Source of the DNA: Pseudomonas sp. sp1636
Lineage (GTDB): Bacteria > Pseudomonadota > Gammaproteobacteria > Pseudomonadales > Pseudomonadaceae
Assembly (NCBI RefSeq): GCF_030376615.1
Contig: NZ_JARRAB010000008.1
Span: 62,001-126,000, forward strand
DNA: 64,000 bases
Direction: 5' to 3'
Below are positions 6,915 through 15,623 of the stretch, one piece after another. A model generated the notes under the pieces. That model ran no database searches. It worked only from the letters and a program-made list of their open reading frames with translations, and was not told where the DNA came from. Numbering within the stretch: the first letter of the stretch is position 1; each line of letters begins with the position of its first letter. The translations under genes and the position numbers were made by a program.

Positions 6915-7484
6915 TTACTTGCGCGCACCGCCAGTCGCCTTGCCCGCCTCACGGGTGGCCTGACCGGCGGCCGAGGCCGCTGCCGCGAGCCCGCTCTCGG
7001 CCATTTCCGCCGCCTGCTTGGCGGTTTTCTGCGCGCTCTCATAGACGCTGCCAGCGCCCTCGACGGCCGACTTGAGCATGGCTACCGCCGACTCGGTGCC
7101 GGCGGGCGCATTCTTGGCGATTTCGGCGACCAGATCCTGCATCTGCTGGGTGCCCTGGGCCGCCTGACGCTCGCCGAGCTTGGCGATATCGGCCTGGGTG
7201 GCGGAGATCAGGTCGTAGACCTTGCGGTTGAACTCCAGCAGGCGCTCGGCCTGTTGCGCGGGGTTGGCGAAACTGCCGAAGGCTGCCGAGAAGCTTTGCG
7301 GATCGCGAGCGGAGAACAACTTGCGGGCGCTGTCGAAGCCTTCCTCGCTGACGGCACGCATGGCGGCGAGTTGCAGCTGGCTGAGCTGCTCGACACCTTT
7401 GAGAACCTTGCCGTTCACCTGCTCCAGCAGGTCGAGGTTGGCTTTCTGGTCAGCCTGCAGTTTTTCCGAATCGAAGAAAGACAT
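6915..7484 (-). CDS. phaP: Phasin (PHA granule-associated protein)
   Basis: A 189-aa phasin-family protein (TIGR01841/phasin_2 type). It begins MSFFDSEKL, followed by long amphipathic helices with FNRKVYDLISATQADIAKLG at the family core and an Ala-rich C-terminus. Phasins coat PHB granules, limit coalescence and often bind the synthase. The start at 7484 follows AGGAG at the right spacing. A perfect 9-bp-arm palindrome about 108 bp upstream is a candidate PhaR operator, fitting granule-dependent derepression. Confidence 0.9.
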   Translation of the reverse strand: MSFFDSEKLQADQKANLDLLEQVNGKVLKGVEQLSQLQLAAMRAVSEEGFDSARKLFSARDPQSFSAAFGSFANPAQQAERLLEFNRKVYDLISATQADIAKLGERQAAQGTQQMQDLVAEIAKNAPAGTESAVAMLKSAVEGAGSVYESAQKTAKQAAEMAESGLAAAASAAGQATREAGKATGGARK

Positions 7485-7957
7485 GGGGTGAGTCTCCTGG
7501 GGATAGAAAGGTCGAAAAGCCATGCTGTCGTGTGCTGCTGCACCCGACCCGCTGACTCATTCTTGGCGATCTTCGATTCGCGTGCAACTATTTTTTTGCA
7601 CTGCAAAAAAACCATCATCGCCTCGCAACAATCGAGCCGCCCCGTACAAACCCAGCGCCACAAGGGCGAAAAGCCCATCTGATAGCAAGGTTTCATGTCG
7701 CCAAGGTGACGACAAAGCGAAATCCAGAAATTAATTTTTGCATAGCGTAAATCAATGCATACTCAACCCCGGAACACTGACGCAGCATTCACTATTTGAC
7801 CCATAAGTCGTATTCATCTCTTCACAATTCGCGCGCATGATCGACTCGCCTGGGCAGCATCGGATGAGCCTCGACCGCCGCCAGGCGGGCCAGGCGCTCT
7901 GTCCGATCCGGCAACGGCTGCCCCGGCTTTCACTTGAAAAAATGGAGCTCAATCAGC
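7485..7957. other. Divergent promoter region between phasin and phaB
   Basis: 473 bp without a gene, AT-richer than its surroundings. It holds the candidate PhaR operator at 7592-7610 and a looser TTGCAT...ATGCAT inverted pair around 7739-7760. The promoters of phaP (leftward) and phaBAC (rightward) must both lie here. Confidence 0.7.
7592..7610. promoter_or_regulatory. Candidate PhaR operator
   Basis: TTTTTTGCA-C-TGCAAAAAA is a perfect palindrome with a one-base centre, containing TGCACTGCA. PhaR proteins of Paracoccus and Ralstonia bind TGC/GCA-type palindromes in phasin promoters (established knowledge). Its use here is inferred from position and the presence of phaR. Confidence 0.6.
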
Positions 7958-8701
7958 ATGACGGACAAGCGAATCGCACTGGTAACCGGCGGCATGGGTG
8001 GTATCGGCACGGCAATCAGCCGGCGCCTCTACCGTGACGGTTTCATCGTGGTGGTGGGCTGCAGCGCGCAGTCCACGCGCAAGGAGGCCTGGCTGGAGCA
8101 GCAACGCCGCGATGGCTTCGAGTTTCACTGCGTGACGGGCGATATCACCGACTGGGACGACAGCGTGCGGGCCTTCGCCGAGGTGCGCGAACAGATCGGC
8201 GCGGTCGACGTGCTGGTCAACAACGCCGGCATCACCCGCGACACCACCTTCAAGCGCATGACCCCGGACGACTGGAACGCGGTGATTGCCACCAACCTCA
8301 CCGGCCTGTTCAACACCACCAAGCAGGTCGTCGACTCGATGGTCGAGCGCGGCTGGGGTCGCATCATCAACATCTCCTCGGTCAACGGCCAGCGTGGCCA
8401 GTTCGGCCAGACCAACTACTCGGCGGCCAAGGCCGGCATTCACGGCTTCACCATGGCGCTGGCCCGCGAAGTGGCGAGCAAGGGCGTCACCGTCAACACC
8501 ATTTCCCCCGGCTATATCCTGACCGACATGACCGCGGTCATCCGCGCGGACGTGATGGAGAAGATCGTCGCCGGGATTCCGGCCGGGCGCCTCGGCCAAC
8601 CCGACGAGATCGCCTCCATGGTCGCCTGGCTGGCTGGCGCAGAAGCCGGCTACGCCACCGGCGCCGACTTCTCGGTCAACGGCGGCCTGAACATGGCCTG
8701 A
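7958..8701 (+). CDS. phaB: Acetoacetyl-CoA reductase PhaB
   Basis: A 247-aa classical short-chain dehydrogenase that reduces acetoacetyl-CoA to (R)-3-hydroxybutyryl-CoA with NADPH. The cofactor motif is TGGMGGIG (residues 10-17), NNAG is at 88-91, the catalytic Ser is near 140-141, and YSAAK gives Tyr154 and Lys158. The SSVNGQRGQFGQTNYSAAK-like active-site context is typical of PhaB rather than FabG. The ATG at 7958 follows GGAG. It is first in a phaB-phaA-phaC unit. Confidence 0.93.
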   Translation: MTDKRIALVTGGMGGIGTAISRRLYRDGFIVVVGCSAQSTRKEAWLEQQRRDGFEFHCVTGDITDWDDSVRAFAEVREQIGAVDVLVNNAGITRDTTFKRMTPDDWNAVIATNLTGLFNTTKQVVDSMVERGWGRIINISSVNGQRGQFGQTNYSAAKAGIHGFTMALAREVASKGVTVNTISPGYILTDMTAVIRADVMEKIVAGIPAGRLGQPDEIASMVAWLAGAEAGYATGADFSVNGGLNMA

Positions 8702-8777
8702 ACCGGGCCCGGCTGATTGTTGGCGGCTGCCCCAGCGGGCACTCGCCTCCTCCCTTGTTTGCCGTAGAGGTCTGAAC

Positions 8778-9242
8778 ATGAACGATGTTGTCATTGTCGC
8801 CGCCACCCGTACCGCCATCGGCAGCTTTCAGGGCGGTCTGAGCGGCATTTCCGCGCCCGATCTGGGCGCTGCCGTGATTCGCCAATTGCTGGCGCAGACC
8901 GGCGTGCAGCCGAGCGCCATCGACGAAGTGATCCTCGGCCAGGTGCTGACCGCCGGCGCCGGGCAGAACCCCGCGCGCCAGGCCGCGCTCAAGGCCGGCC
9001 TGCCCCCTGCAGTCCCGGCACTGACCCTGAACAAGGTCTGCGGCTCCGGCCTCAAGGCCGTGCACCTGGCTGCCCAGGCGATCCGCTGCGGCGATGCCGA
9101 ATTGGTCATCGCCGGCGGCCAGAAGAACATGAGCCTGGCCCCCTATGTGCTGCCCAAGGCGCGTACCGGACTGCGCAAGGGCCTGGCCACCCTGTGCATC
9201 GGTGGCGGCCAAGGCATCGCCCTGGCAGTCGAACGCGGTTAG
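8778..9242 (+). pseudogene. phaA: phaA acetyl-CoA acetyltransferase with large internal in-frame deletion
   Basis: Beta-ketothiolases are about 390 aa; this reading frame is 154 aa. Residues 1-133 are a normal thiolase N-terminus, with MNDVVIVAATRTAIG and catalytic Cys88 in KVCGSG. From about residue 134 the sequence jumps to the extreme C-terminus, GLATLCIGGGQG...AVERG, with the second catalytic Cys (140). Roughly 240 residues, including the catalytic His region, are missing. The frame is preserved across the junction near 9174, so a protein could be made, but it should not be an active thiolase. Keeping the frame avoids a new nonsense stop ahead of phaC. Confidence 0.9.
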
Positions 9243-9341
9243 GGCCGAACGACCGACCCCGGCCTGGCTTAAGGGTCACGCCGGCACCGCTCAGGCAGCC
9301 GCCTGAGCATCAGCAGTCTTTTCAGATAGCGGACACTGGTT

Positions 9342-11048
9342 ATGGAAAACGCCTCGCCCTTCACCCCCTTCTTCTCGCCTAACCTGCCGTTCGGCGTGCG
9401 CCTGGCGGTGGAACAACTGCGCTTCTGGGTACGCCTAAACCCTTGGTTCCAGGGCATTCAAACCGATGCCTGGTTCGAGGTCGATGGCGCTGTCCTCGAG
9501 CGCCTGCAGGCCGAATACAACGGCGAATGGACACAACTGAGCCTGCAGACGCTGACCCAGCAGCCGTTCACCTTCAGCGACCCGCGCTTTGCCGGCAACG
9601 CCTGGCATCAGCCGCTGTTCGGCTCGCTGGCAGCCCTCTACCTGCTCAACTCGCGCTTCTTCATGCGCCTGCTCGAAGAGCTGCCGATCGAATCCGGCAA
9701 GATGCGGCAGCGCCTGCACTACCTGGTGGAACAACTGGTCGCCGCCGCCGCGCCGAGCAATTACCTCAACAGCAATCCCGAAGCCCTCGAACGTGCCGTA
9801 CAAACCCAGGGCGCCAGCCTGTTCAGCGGCCTGCTGAACCTGGCCAGCGACATGCGCGAAGGCAAGTTGCGCCAGTGTGACAGTGGCGCCTTCGAGGTCG
9901 GCGTCAATCTCGCCACCACCCCGGGTCAGGTGGTCTATCAGAATTCGCTAATCCAGCTGATCCAGTACGCGCCGCAGAGCGAACAACAGCACCAGCGCCC
10001 GCTGCTGATCGTGCCGCCGATGATCAACAAGTTCTACATCCTCGACCTGCAGCCGCAGAGTTCGTTCGTGCGCCATGCCCTCGAGCAGGGCCACCCGGTG
10101 TTCCTGGTGTCCTGGCGCAATGCCGACGCCAGCATCGCCGACGCCAGCTGGGACGATTACGTCGAGCAGGGCATCCTCGAGGCGATCCAGGTCACCCAGC
10201 GCATCAGTACTCAGAAACAGCTCAACATCCTCGGCTATTGCGTCGGCGGCACCCTGCTCGCCTGCGGCCTCGCGGTTCTGGCCGCGCGCGGCGAGAAGCC
10301 GGCTGCCAGCCTGACCCTGTTGGTCTCGCTGCTCGACTACGAGGACGCCGGGGTGCTCAGCATCTTCATCGACGAAGCAACCGTCGGCTACCGCGAACGC
10401 ACCATCGGCGGCAAGGGTGGAGCCTGCGGCCTGTTCCGCGGCGAGGACATGGGCAACACCTTCTCGCAGCTACGGCCCAACGAGCTGTGGTGGAACTACA
10501 GCGTCGAAAAGTACCTCAAGGGCCAAAAGCCGCGACCGCTCGACCTGCTGTACTGGAACAACGACAGCACCAACCTGCCCGGCCCCATGTACTGCTGGTA
10601 CCTGCGCCACACCTACCTGCAGAACGACCTGAAGAGCGGCAAGCTGCAATGCTGCGGCGAGGTGATCGATCTGGGCAAACTCGACATGCCGACCTACTTG
10701 GTCGGTACCCGCGATGACCATATCGTGCCCTGGGCCGGCGCCTATGCCAGCACCCGCCTGTTCAAGGGCCCGCTGCGTTTCGTGCTCGGCGGCTCCGGGC
10801 ACATCGCCGGGATCATCAATCCGCCGCTGAAGAACAAACGCGGCTACTGGACCAACCCCGAGCTGCAGGCCGACCCGGACACCTGGCTGGCTGGCGCCGA
10901 GGAACACCCCGGCAGCTGGTGGAGCGACTGGATCGAATGGTTGAGCGAATACGCCGGCAAAAGCGCCGCGCCGGTCGCCCGCCTCGGTTCCAAGCAGTAC
11001 CCGCCATTGGAGGCGGCACCCGGTCAGTACGTGAAACAACGCGACTGA
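9342..11048 (+). CDS. phaC: Class I polyhydroxyalkanoate (PHB) synthase PhaC
   Basis: A 568-aa protein that polymerises 3-hydroxyacyl-CoA on the granule surface. The PhaC N-terminal domain is followed by the alpha/beta hydrolase core with the lipase-like box GYCVGG (catalytic Cys300), Asp459 in RDDHIVPW and His487 in GGSGHIAG. Length and the absence of a phaE/phaZ-phaC2 arrangement indicate a class I short-chain-length synthase. It is 99 bp behind the deleted phaA. It looks fully intact, so PHB synthesis remains possible if acetoacetyl-CoA comes from another thiolase. Confidence 0.94.
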   Translation: MENASPFTPFFSPNLPFGVRLAVEQLRFWVRLNPWFQGIQTDAWFEVDGAVLERLQAEYNGEWTQLSLQTLTQQPFTFSDPRFAGNAWHQPLFGSLAALYLLNSRFFMRLLEELPIESGKMRQRLHYLVEQLVAAAAPSNYLNSNPEALERAVQTQGASLFSGLLNLASDMREGKLRQCDSGAFEVGVNLATTPGQVVYQNSLIQLIQYAPQSEQQHQRPLLIVPPMINKFYILDLQPQSSFVRHALEQGHPVFLVSWRNADASIADASWDDYVEQGILEAIQVTQRISTQKQLNILGYCVGGTLLACGLAVLAARGEKPAASLTLLVSLLDYEDAGVLSIFIDEATVGYRERTIGGKGGACGLFRGEDMGNTFSQLRPNELWWNYSVEKYLKGQKPRPLDLLYWNNDSTNLPGPMYCWYLRHTYLQNDLKSGKLQCCGEVIDLGKLDMPTYLVGTRDDHIVPWAGAYASTRLFKGPLRFVLGGSGHIAGIINPPLKNKRGYWTNPELQADPDTWLAGAEEHPGSWWSDWIEWLSEYAGKSAAPVARLGSKQYPPLEAAPGQYVKQRD

Positions 11049-11213
11049 GCCGGGCGCGCCAATGCAACCGACCGGGGCAGCGACGGCGCGGCCCCGACCG
11101 GTGGTTCTGTTGCAACTGGCGCATGAACGCGATCAACCCGGCGGCAACGGAACCTTCGCAACATTCTCGACACTAAACCCGCACCCTTTCTTTGATAGTC
11201 GGGATACCCTGCC

Positions 11214-11513
11214 ATGCGCCCCCTCATCCGCCTGCTCCTGCTGAGTACCGCTGCCCTGTCTCTGTCCGCCTGTTTCGACGATGCCCCGCGCATCGAACAA
11301 GCTGGCCTGTGCACCTACAACACCGACCCCCAGGCCGAGCGCTGCAAGCCCGGCCAGATGGCCTGGTTCCGTCCGAATCAGGGAACATTGATCAGCGAGG
11401 AGATGGCGCTGAGCGTGGCGGCGGCCTATTGCGACTTCAATCATCAGGTGATGCACAACCGAGCCGGTGTGCTCTGCGTGTTCACCGATCAGCGCCTGGA
11501 TGCCACCAAGTAA
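11214..11513 (+). CDS. Small lipoprotein of unknown function
   Basis: A 99-aa protein with a lipoprotein signal (LSLSACFDD, lipidated Cys near residue 20) and three further cysteines in the mature part. No domain was recognised; related small lipoproteins are common in Pseudomonas. A possible promoter lies in the 165-bp gap after phaC. The gap before the next gene (11514-11722) contains a short tandem duplication, CATAGTTACCGGG twice. Confidence 0.7.
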   Translation: MRPLIRLLLLSTAALSLSACFDDAPRIEQAGLCTYNTDPQAERCKPGQMAWFRPNQGTLISEEMALSVAAAYCDFNHQVMHNRAGVLCVFTDQRLDATK

Positions 11514-11722
11514 CCGCTTGGAGGATGTGGTTGAGCGCGGCGATAGCCATCACCGATCACCCGCCGGCAGATCTGTGCGGTGCTGCCAGGCCGGATCTTC
11601 GGGTATCTCCCGATAACGACCAAGTACTTATCCCCATAGTTACCGGGCATAGTTACCGGGCATACTGGCCGCCATCGGCCGTTTTTCAGCGACCTGTTCT
11701 TCACTCCCGTGCACGGAAGCCA

Positions 11723-13057
11723 ATGCTTGCCACCAGCCTCGCCATCATCGCTGCGCTACTGATCGTCTTCTCGGCACTTGTGCTGCTGTGCCTGCGCCGG
11801 GTGAAACAACAGCTGGCACAACATCGCGCCTTGCTCGACGCCCTTCCCGAGGGGCTGTTGCTGGTGGGTCACGACGGCCGCGTCAGTGTGCATAACGCCG
11901 CCGCGGCAAGGATGCTGGGCAATCCCGCCGCAACGCTGCAAGGCACGCCGCTGCAGCGTTGGTGGCCGCAACCCGGCGAGCACACCACAGCCCTGACTCG
12001 CCAGCGCATCCTGCTGTCGGTGGATGGCCAGCAGCAGGCCGTGGGTGTCAGTCGAGTGGCAGCGGCCACTCATGGCCATGCCCTCGTCCTGGTCCAGTTG
12101 ACGTCCCTGCACGACAACCCCGTCGAAGATGCCGAACGCTTCAAGCGCAGTCAGTACTTCGCCAGCATTGGCACCTGGGACTGGTCGATCGATACCGACA
12201 AGTTGTATTGGTCGGAGGCCATCTACGCCATGTTCGGCTTCAAGGCCGGCGAAGTAACTCCGAGCTATGAGCTGTTCTGTACCTGCGTCCACCCGGATGA
12301 CCTCGAGCGCGTGCGGGCCGGTGAGCTGCGCTGCATTGAAACCGGCCATAACCATGATGAAGAATATCGGGTGATCTGGCCTGACGGCAGCATCCACTGG
12401 CTGCGCGAGACCGGCAACGTGGTCAAGGACGCCTGTGGCCAACCGGTAAAGATGATGGGCATCGTGCGCGACATCAGCGAAGAAAAAGCCTCGGTCAACC
12501 AACTGAAAAAAATCGCCCGCCACGACCCGCTGACCGGGTTGCCCAACCGCTTGCTGCTTGAGGAGTTTTTAACCCATGCGCTGGCGCGCGCACGCAGCAA
12601 TGCAACCCGGGTGGCCTTGGTATTTATCGACCTCAATGGCTTCAAGCAAGTCAACGACAAGCACGGGCATGCCGTTGGCGACCGACTATTGGTTAGCACG
12701 GCACAACGCTTACAGCAGGCATTGCGCGAGTCCGACATGGTGGCGCGGCTGGGCGGCGATGAATTTGTGGTGATTATCGAGGGGCTGGCACTGGGCGAGA
12801 GCCTGCACGACGAGGCGCAATTAATCAGCGAAAAGATTCTGCAGCGGCTATCCCAGCCGATCGACCTCGGTAATGCCAGCCATCGGGTCGGCGCCAGTCT
12901 TGGCATTGCCATGTTTCCAGAGCACGGGCCGAACATCGACAGCCTCATCCACATTGCCGACCAGGCGATGTACGCGGCCAAGCGCAACGGCAACAACCAA
13001 TATTGCCTGGGCATGGCGAACGCTGGCGAACCAAGCCCTGCCTGCCCAGCCCCGTAG
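11723..13057 (+). CDS. Membrane-anchored PAS-GGDEF diguanylate cyclase, lacking its EAL domain
   Basis: A 444-aa protein with one N-terminal transmembrane helix (residues 4-24), a first PAS-like segment (about 30-130), and a second PAS with PAC (about 140-255, with the IGTWDWSIDTD and EYRVIWPDGSIHW signatures). The GGDEF domain spans about 263-430, with the active site GGDEF at 344-348 and inhibitory I-site RESD at 335-338, so it should make c-di-GMP with product inhibition. The start at 11723 was chosen because it begins the membrane helix; a longer in-frame reading overlaps the previous gene. Directly after the stop, in the same frame, an EAL remnant is recognisable. Confidence 0.88.
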   Translation: MLATSLAIIAALLIVFSALVLLCLRRVKQQLAQHRALLDALPEGLLLVGHDGRVSVHNAAAARMLGNPAATLQGTPLQRWWPQPGEHTTALTRQRILLSVDGQQQAVGVSRVAAATHGHALVLVQLTSLHDNPVEDAERFKRSQYFASIGTWDWSIDTDKLYWSEAIYAMFGFKAGEVTPSYELFCTCVHPDDLERVRAGELRCIETGHNHDEEYRVIWPDGSIHWLRETGNVVKDACGQPVKMMGIVRDISEEKASVNQLKKIARHDPLTGLPNRLLLEEFLTHALARARSNATRVALVFIDLNGFKQVNDKHGHAVGDRLLVSTAQRLQQALRESDMVARLGGDEFVVIIEGLALGESLHDEAQLISEKILQRLSQPIDLGNASHRVGASLGIAMFPEHGPNIDSLIHIADQAMYAAKRNGNNQYCLGMANAGEPSPACPAP

Positions 13058-13183
13058 TCGACCAGGCTGGCGCTGGCGGTTTCCAATCCACGCCTGCAAC
13101 CTATACCACTGCTGATTCCCAGCCAGTGCATCATGGTTGAGCAAGCATTGCAGCGTTGCCGGATCGACCCACACCAGTTGCAA
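13058..13183 (+). pseudogene. Remnant of an EAL domain behind the GGDEF gene
   Basis: Continuing in frame past the TAG stop, the sequence reads RLALAVSNPRLQ and then VEQALQRCRIDPHQL. These match the EAL stretches normally written LRLAVNLSARQLQ and VxxALxRxGLDPxxLE. The part of an EAL domain that precedes them (with the EAL/EALLR motif) is missing, and similarity ends soon after. The gene was therefore probably a GGDEF-EAL fusion that lost its phosphodiesterase half. Confidence 0.6.
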
Positions 13184-13649
13184 TCCAAGGCCGACACCCG
13201 GCCGCTCGTGGTTACCAGCCCGGGAAGCTCGTGCGCTGGGTCTATAACTGAGCCGCCATATCAAGGCTCGACTGACTCTACCTGGCCATATGCCACGCGG
13301 GCCAGTAGCGGCAAACTACGCCGGAGGCCAACACGGCTCGGGCGTCGTCGAGAGGGCAACCGATGATCCAGTTGTTGCGTATCTCCAGGCCGAAGGGGAA
13401 GTGAACCCACCCTAATCCAGGCCAGCGCAGGCATCGATCTACCGCCTTTTCTCACATTATAGCCTGGCTACAGGTTAACCCTGGGCATGGATCGTCACCG
13501 AGGAGACATAGCAGGAATTAACCGAAGCGGGCTTCGCGGCCAAAGCCCTTTTGCAATAAATCAACCGAGCGCCGCCCTCGGCCTGATCGCATCCAACGCT
13601 CGGCCCGATGTGCACCTTGCGTGCTCACCAGGCGCTAACGCCGGCGAGT
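13184..13649. other. Decayed intergenic region
   Basis: No complete gene. On the minus strand at about 13278-13412 a short frame ending at a TAG encodes HFPFGLEIRNNW and adjoining residues that look protein-like, perhaps the leftover of a small protein, but I cannot name it. The rest shows nothing I recognise. Confidence 0.4.
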
Positions 13650-13868
13650 TTATTTTTTCTTGTCTTTGCTGACCTCGTGACCAATCACCCCGCCCACCAC
13701 GGCGCCGGCACCGGTGCACAGCACGCCACCGCAGAGCACGTTACCGGCCACGCCACCGACGGCAGCACCTACAGCAGTACCCTTCTGTTGATGGGTCATG
13801 TTAGAGCAGCCACTCAGCCCTAAAGCGGAGAGCAAGACGGCGGTGGAAACAAGCTTGAAAATGCCCAT
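13650..13868 (-). CDS. Glycine-zipper lipoprotein (OsmB-like)
   Basis: A 72-aa protein with a lipoprotein signal (LGLSGCSN, Cys near residue 21). A glycine-zipper membrane segment (AVGAAVGGVAGN ... GAGAVVGGVIGHE) follows, then a KDKKK tail. The family inserts in the outer membrane or its periplasmic face; OsmB relatives respond to osmotic or envelope stress. Two Cys in the zipper loop (LCGGVLCTG) are a distinctive detail. The start at 13868 follows GGAG at 8-base spacing; an upstream alternative codon at 13889 lacks this. Confidence 0.8.
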   Translation of the reverse strand: MGIFKLVSTAVLLSALGLSGCSNMTHQQKGTAVGAAVGGVAGNVLCGGVLCTGAGAVVGGVIGHEVSKDKKK

Positions 13869-14133
13869 ATGAGGTACTCCAGTGCACAACTTGATAAATG
13901 TCCCTGGCGCTCAATTTGCTCACGCACAGGTAACGTTTCATTGTCCATGGGCTGGCGACCAGCCGTCTGTACGTTAACGCGCATAGCGATCGGGCGCCGT
14001 GGGTTAACTGCTTCGGAAGCTGTCGCTGCCCGTGCCGCAAAGTCACTTATCCATTAACTGGCCGTTAAAAACCTGCTGCGCTCGGCTAGGCGGCGTATTG
14101 TGGGAGTCACACCCACCCCGTGGAGAAGTCGCT

Positions 14134-14499
14134 ATGTTCAAGGTAATGCGCAACGGCGAGAATCGCATCGACGTGGAGTTCTCCGGCAAGCTCGACAGCG
14201 CCGAAATGCGCGTCGCACTGGATGAACTGAGCCATCAATCCGAAGATATCGAACACGGCCTGATGCTTTATCGCATCGGCGATTTTTCCCTACCTACCTT
14301 GGGCGCAATGGCCGTCGAGCTGGCGCGCATCCCGCAACTGTTCCGCTTTGTTCGGCGTTTCGACCGCATGGCGGTGGTCGCCGACAAGGAATGGGTGAGA
14401 AAGGCCAGCGAAATTGAGGGCGCGTTGATTCCGGGTCTGCAGATCAAGGCATTCGATCTGTCTCAGGAGGCGGAGGCCGAAGCCTGGTTGCAACAGTAG
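14134..14499 (+). CDS. SpoIIAA-like STAS-fold protein
   Basis: A 121-aa protein of the SpoIIAA-like/DUF3478 type. The features are an N-terminal FSGKLDSAEMR strand-helix, the central YRIGDFSLPTLGAM segment, RFDRMAVVADKEWVRKASEIEG, and a C-terminal AFDLSQEAEAEAWL helix. These proteins adopt a STAS/CRAL-TRIO-like fold; some are thought to bind lipids or act in stress responses. The ATG at 14134 follows GGAG. It appears monocistronic. Confidence 0.75.
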   Translation: MFKVMRNGENRIDVEFSGKLDSAEMRVALDELSHQSEDIEHGLMLYRIGDFSLPTLGAMAVELARIPQLFRFVRRFDRMAVVADKEWVRKASEIEGALIPGLQIKAFDLSQEAEAEAWLQQ

Positions 14500-14641
14500 G
14501 CTTCGTAAGGAACCTGGAACGGAACAGCGCCGACAAATCGCAGCAGCCGGCATCGCTCAGGGGGCAAGCATGCCCTGCGCCACGGAGCCTAGGCGCAATC
14601 CGAGGCAGACACCCCCCCTGCGAAACCGGGCAACAGGCGGC

Positions 14642-14788
14642 TAACAGGCCGTTGAAAAACTACCTGCGTTGCCAATACTGCGTTAAAAATGGCCTCAAAA
14701 TGCTCATTTACACCACGTAAACTCCGCTTTTTCGGCCATTTTTGCCTTGTCTTGGCTGCCTCGCCTACATTTTTCAACGGCCTGCTAA
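14642..14788. mobile_element. MITE-like element, copy 1
   Basis: About 147 bp. The terminal inverted repeats are TAACAGGCCGTTGAAAAA at the left and its near-complement TTTTTCAACGGCCTGCTA at the right. The interior is partly self-complementary (GGCC...CATTTAC...GTAAA...GGCC), so the whole unit can fold as a long hairpin. It encodes no protein. It is related to 15624-15773. Its right end supplies the TAG stop codon (14785-14787) of the minus-strand gene that follows. Confidence 0.88.
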
Positions 14789-15123
14789 CCCAACTGGTCA
14801 ATCATGACCGCGTTGGTGTAAACCAGGCCGCCATCACTCGCGCGATGCCCGACCAAGTGGAATTGGCCACGCTGGTTCTCATTCAAATAGACGCGCCATT
14901 GGCAATCGGACAAGGGGCCGCACCCCTGCGGCATATCCAACTCCATGCGGCTCATGTCGGCATCGACCAGGGCTTCTGGCTCGTGGGTCTTCTGCAAACG
15001 CTCTTCGGCCTGCTCCAGACGCAAATGATCGGGCTCACTGACGCGAAAATGGAAGCTTCCCGCCGGAGTAGATCTGCTGGCGCCGCGTGCTTTGCACCAG
15101 CCCTCAATGGTCAAGGTGTTCAT
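14785..15123 (-). CDS. Conserved hypothetical protein, C-terminus ending in a MITE
   Basis: A 112-aa cytoplasmic protein of mixed alpha/beta composition beginning MNTLTIEGWCKARG, with no domain I recognise. The ATG at 15123 has a perfect AGGAGG ribosome site; the longer frame reaching back to 15312 lacks one. The last codons run to the edge of the MITE, whose terminal repeat provides the TAG stop, so the original C-terminus may have been altered by the insertion. Confidence 0.7.
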   Translation of the reverse strand: MNTLTIEGWCKARGASRSTPAGSFHFRVSEPDHLRLEQAEERLQKTHEPEALVDADMSRMELDMPQGCGPLSDCQWRVYLNENQRGQFHLVGHRASDGGLVYTNAVMIDQLG

Positions 15124-15298
15124 GGCTAGACCTCCTGAAGTGGATGCCCGGGGGCTGTCATGCCCCTCCTGTCTAATTTTAGACAAGCCCGAGGAAACGT
15201 TGATCCATTGCCGCCGAGCGCGCCTCATCAAGACCGGCGTTTGAATAGCTCGGCGATTGCGGTAGGCTTTGCAGTCTATTTGAAAGGAGTAATCCCCC

Positions 15299-15580
15299 AT
15301 GGCCAAAGCCACTGCCCGTCACATCCTGGTTGCATCCGAAGCCAAATGCCTCGAACTGAAAGCCGCTATCGAAGGCGGTGCCGACTTCGCTCAAGTTGCC
15401 AAAGACAACTCCACCTGCCCGTCCAGCCGCGACGGCGGTAGCCTGGGTTCGTTCGGCCCCGGTCAGATGGTCAAGGAATTCGATACCGTCGTGTTCAGCG
15501 CCCCGCTGAATGTCGTACAAGGCCCGGTGAAAACCCAGTTCGGTTTTCACCTGCTTGAAGTCACCAGCCGCCAGGACTGA
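15299..15580 (+). CDS. ppiC: PpiC-type parvulin peptidyl-prolyl isomerase
   Basis: A 93-aa single-domain parvulin, the usual size for cytoplasmic PpiC. The family pattern is clear: KATARHILVASEAKCLEL, FAQVAKDNSTCPSS, the conserved GGSLGSFGPGQMVKEFD, and VKTQFGFHLLEV near the C-terminus. There is no signal peptide. AAAGGAGT precedes the ATG. It catalyses cis-trans isomerisation of X-Pro bonds. It is expressed alone; a MITE lies immediately downstream. Confidence 0.92.
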   Translation: MAKATARHILVASEAKCLELKAAIEGGADFAQVAKDNSTCPSSRDGGSLGSFGPGQMVKEFDTVVFSAPLNVVQGPVKTQFGFHLLEVTSRQD

Positions 15581-15623
15581 CTTCGCTTGTGCCCAGGCTC
15601 TGCGTGGGCACTACCCTCTCCGT

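Noticed and set aside
9174..9242. Frameshift as the cause of the short phaA
   Set aside because: The C-terminal thiolase sequence continues in the same frame with no stop before the natural end, so it is an in-frame deletion.
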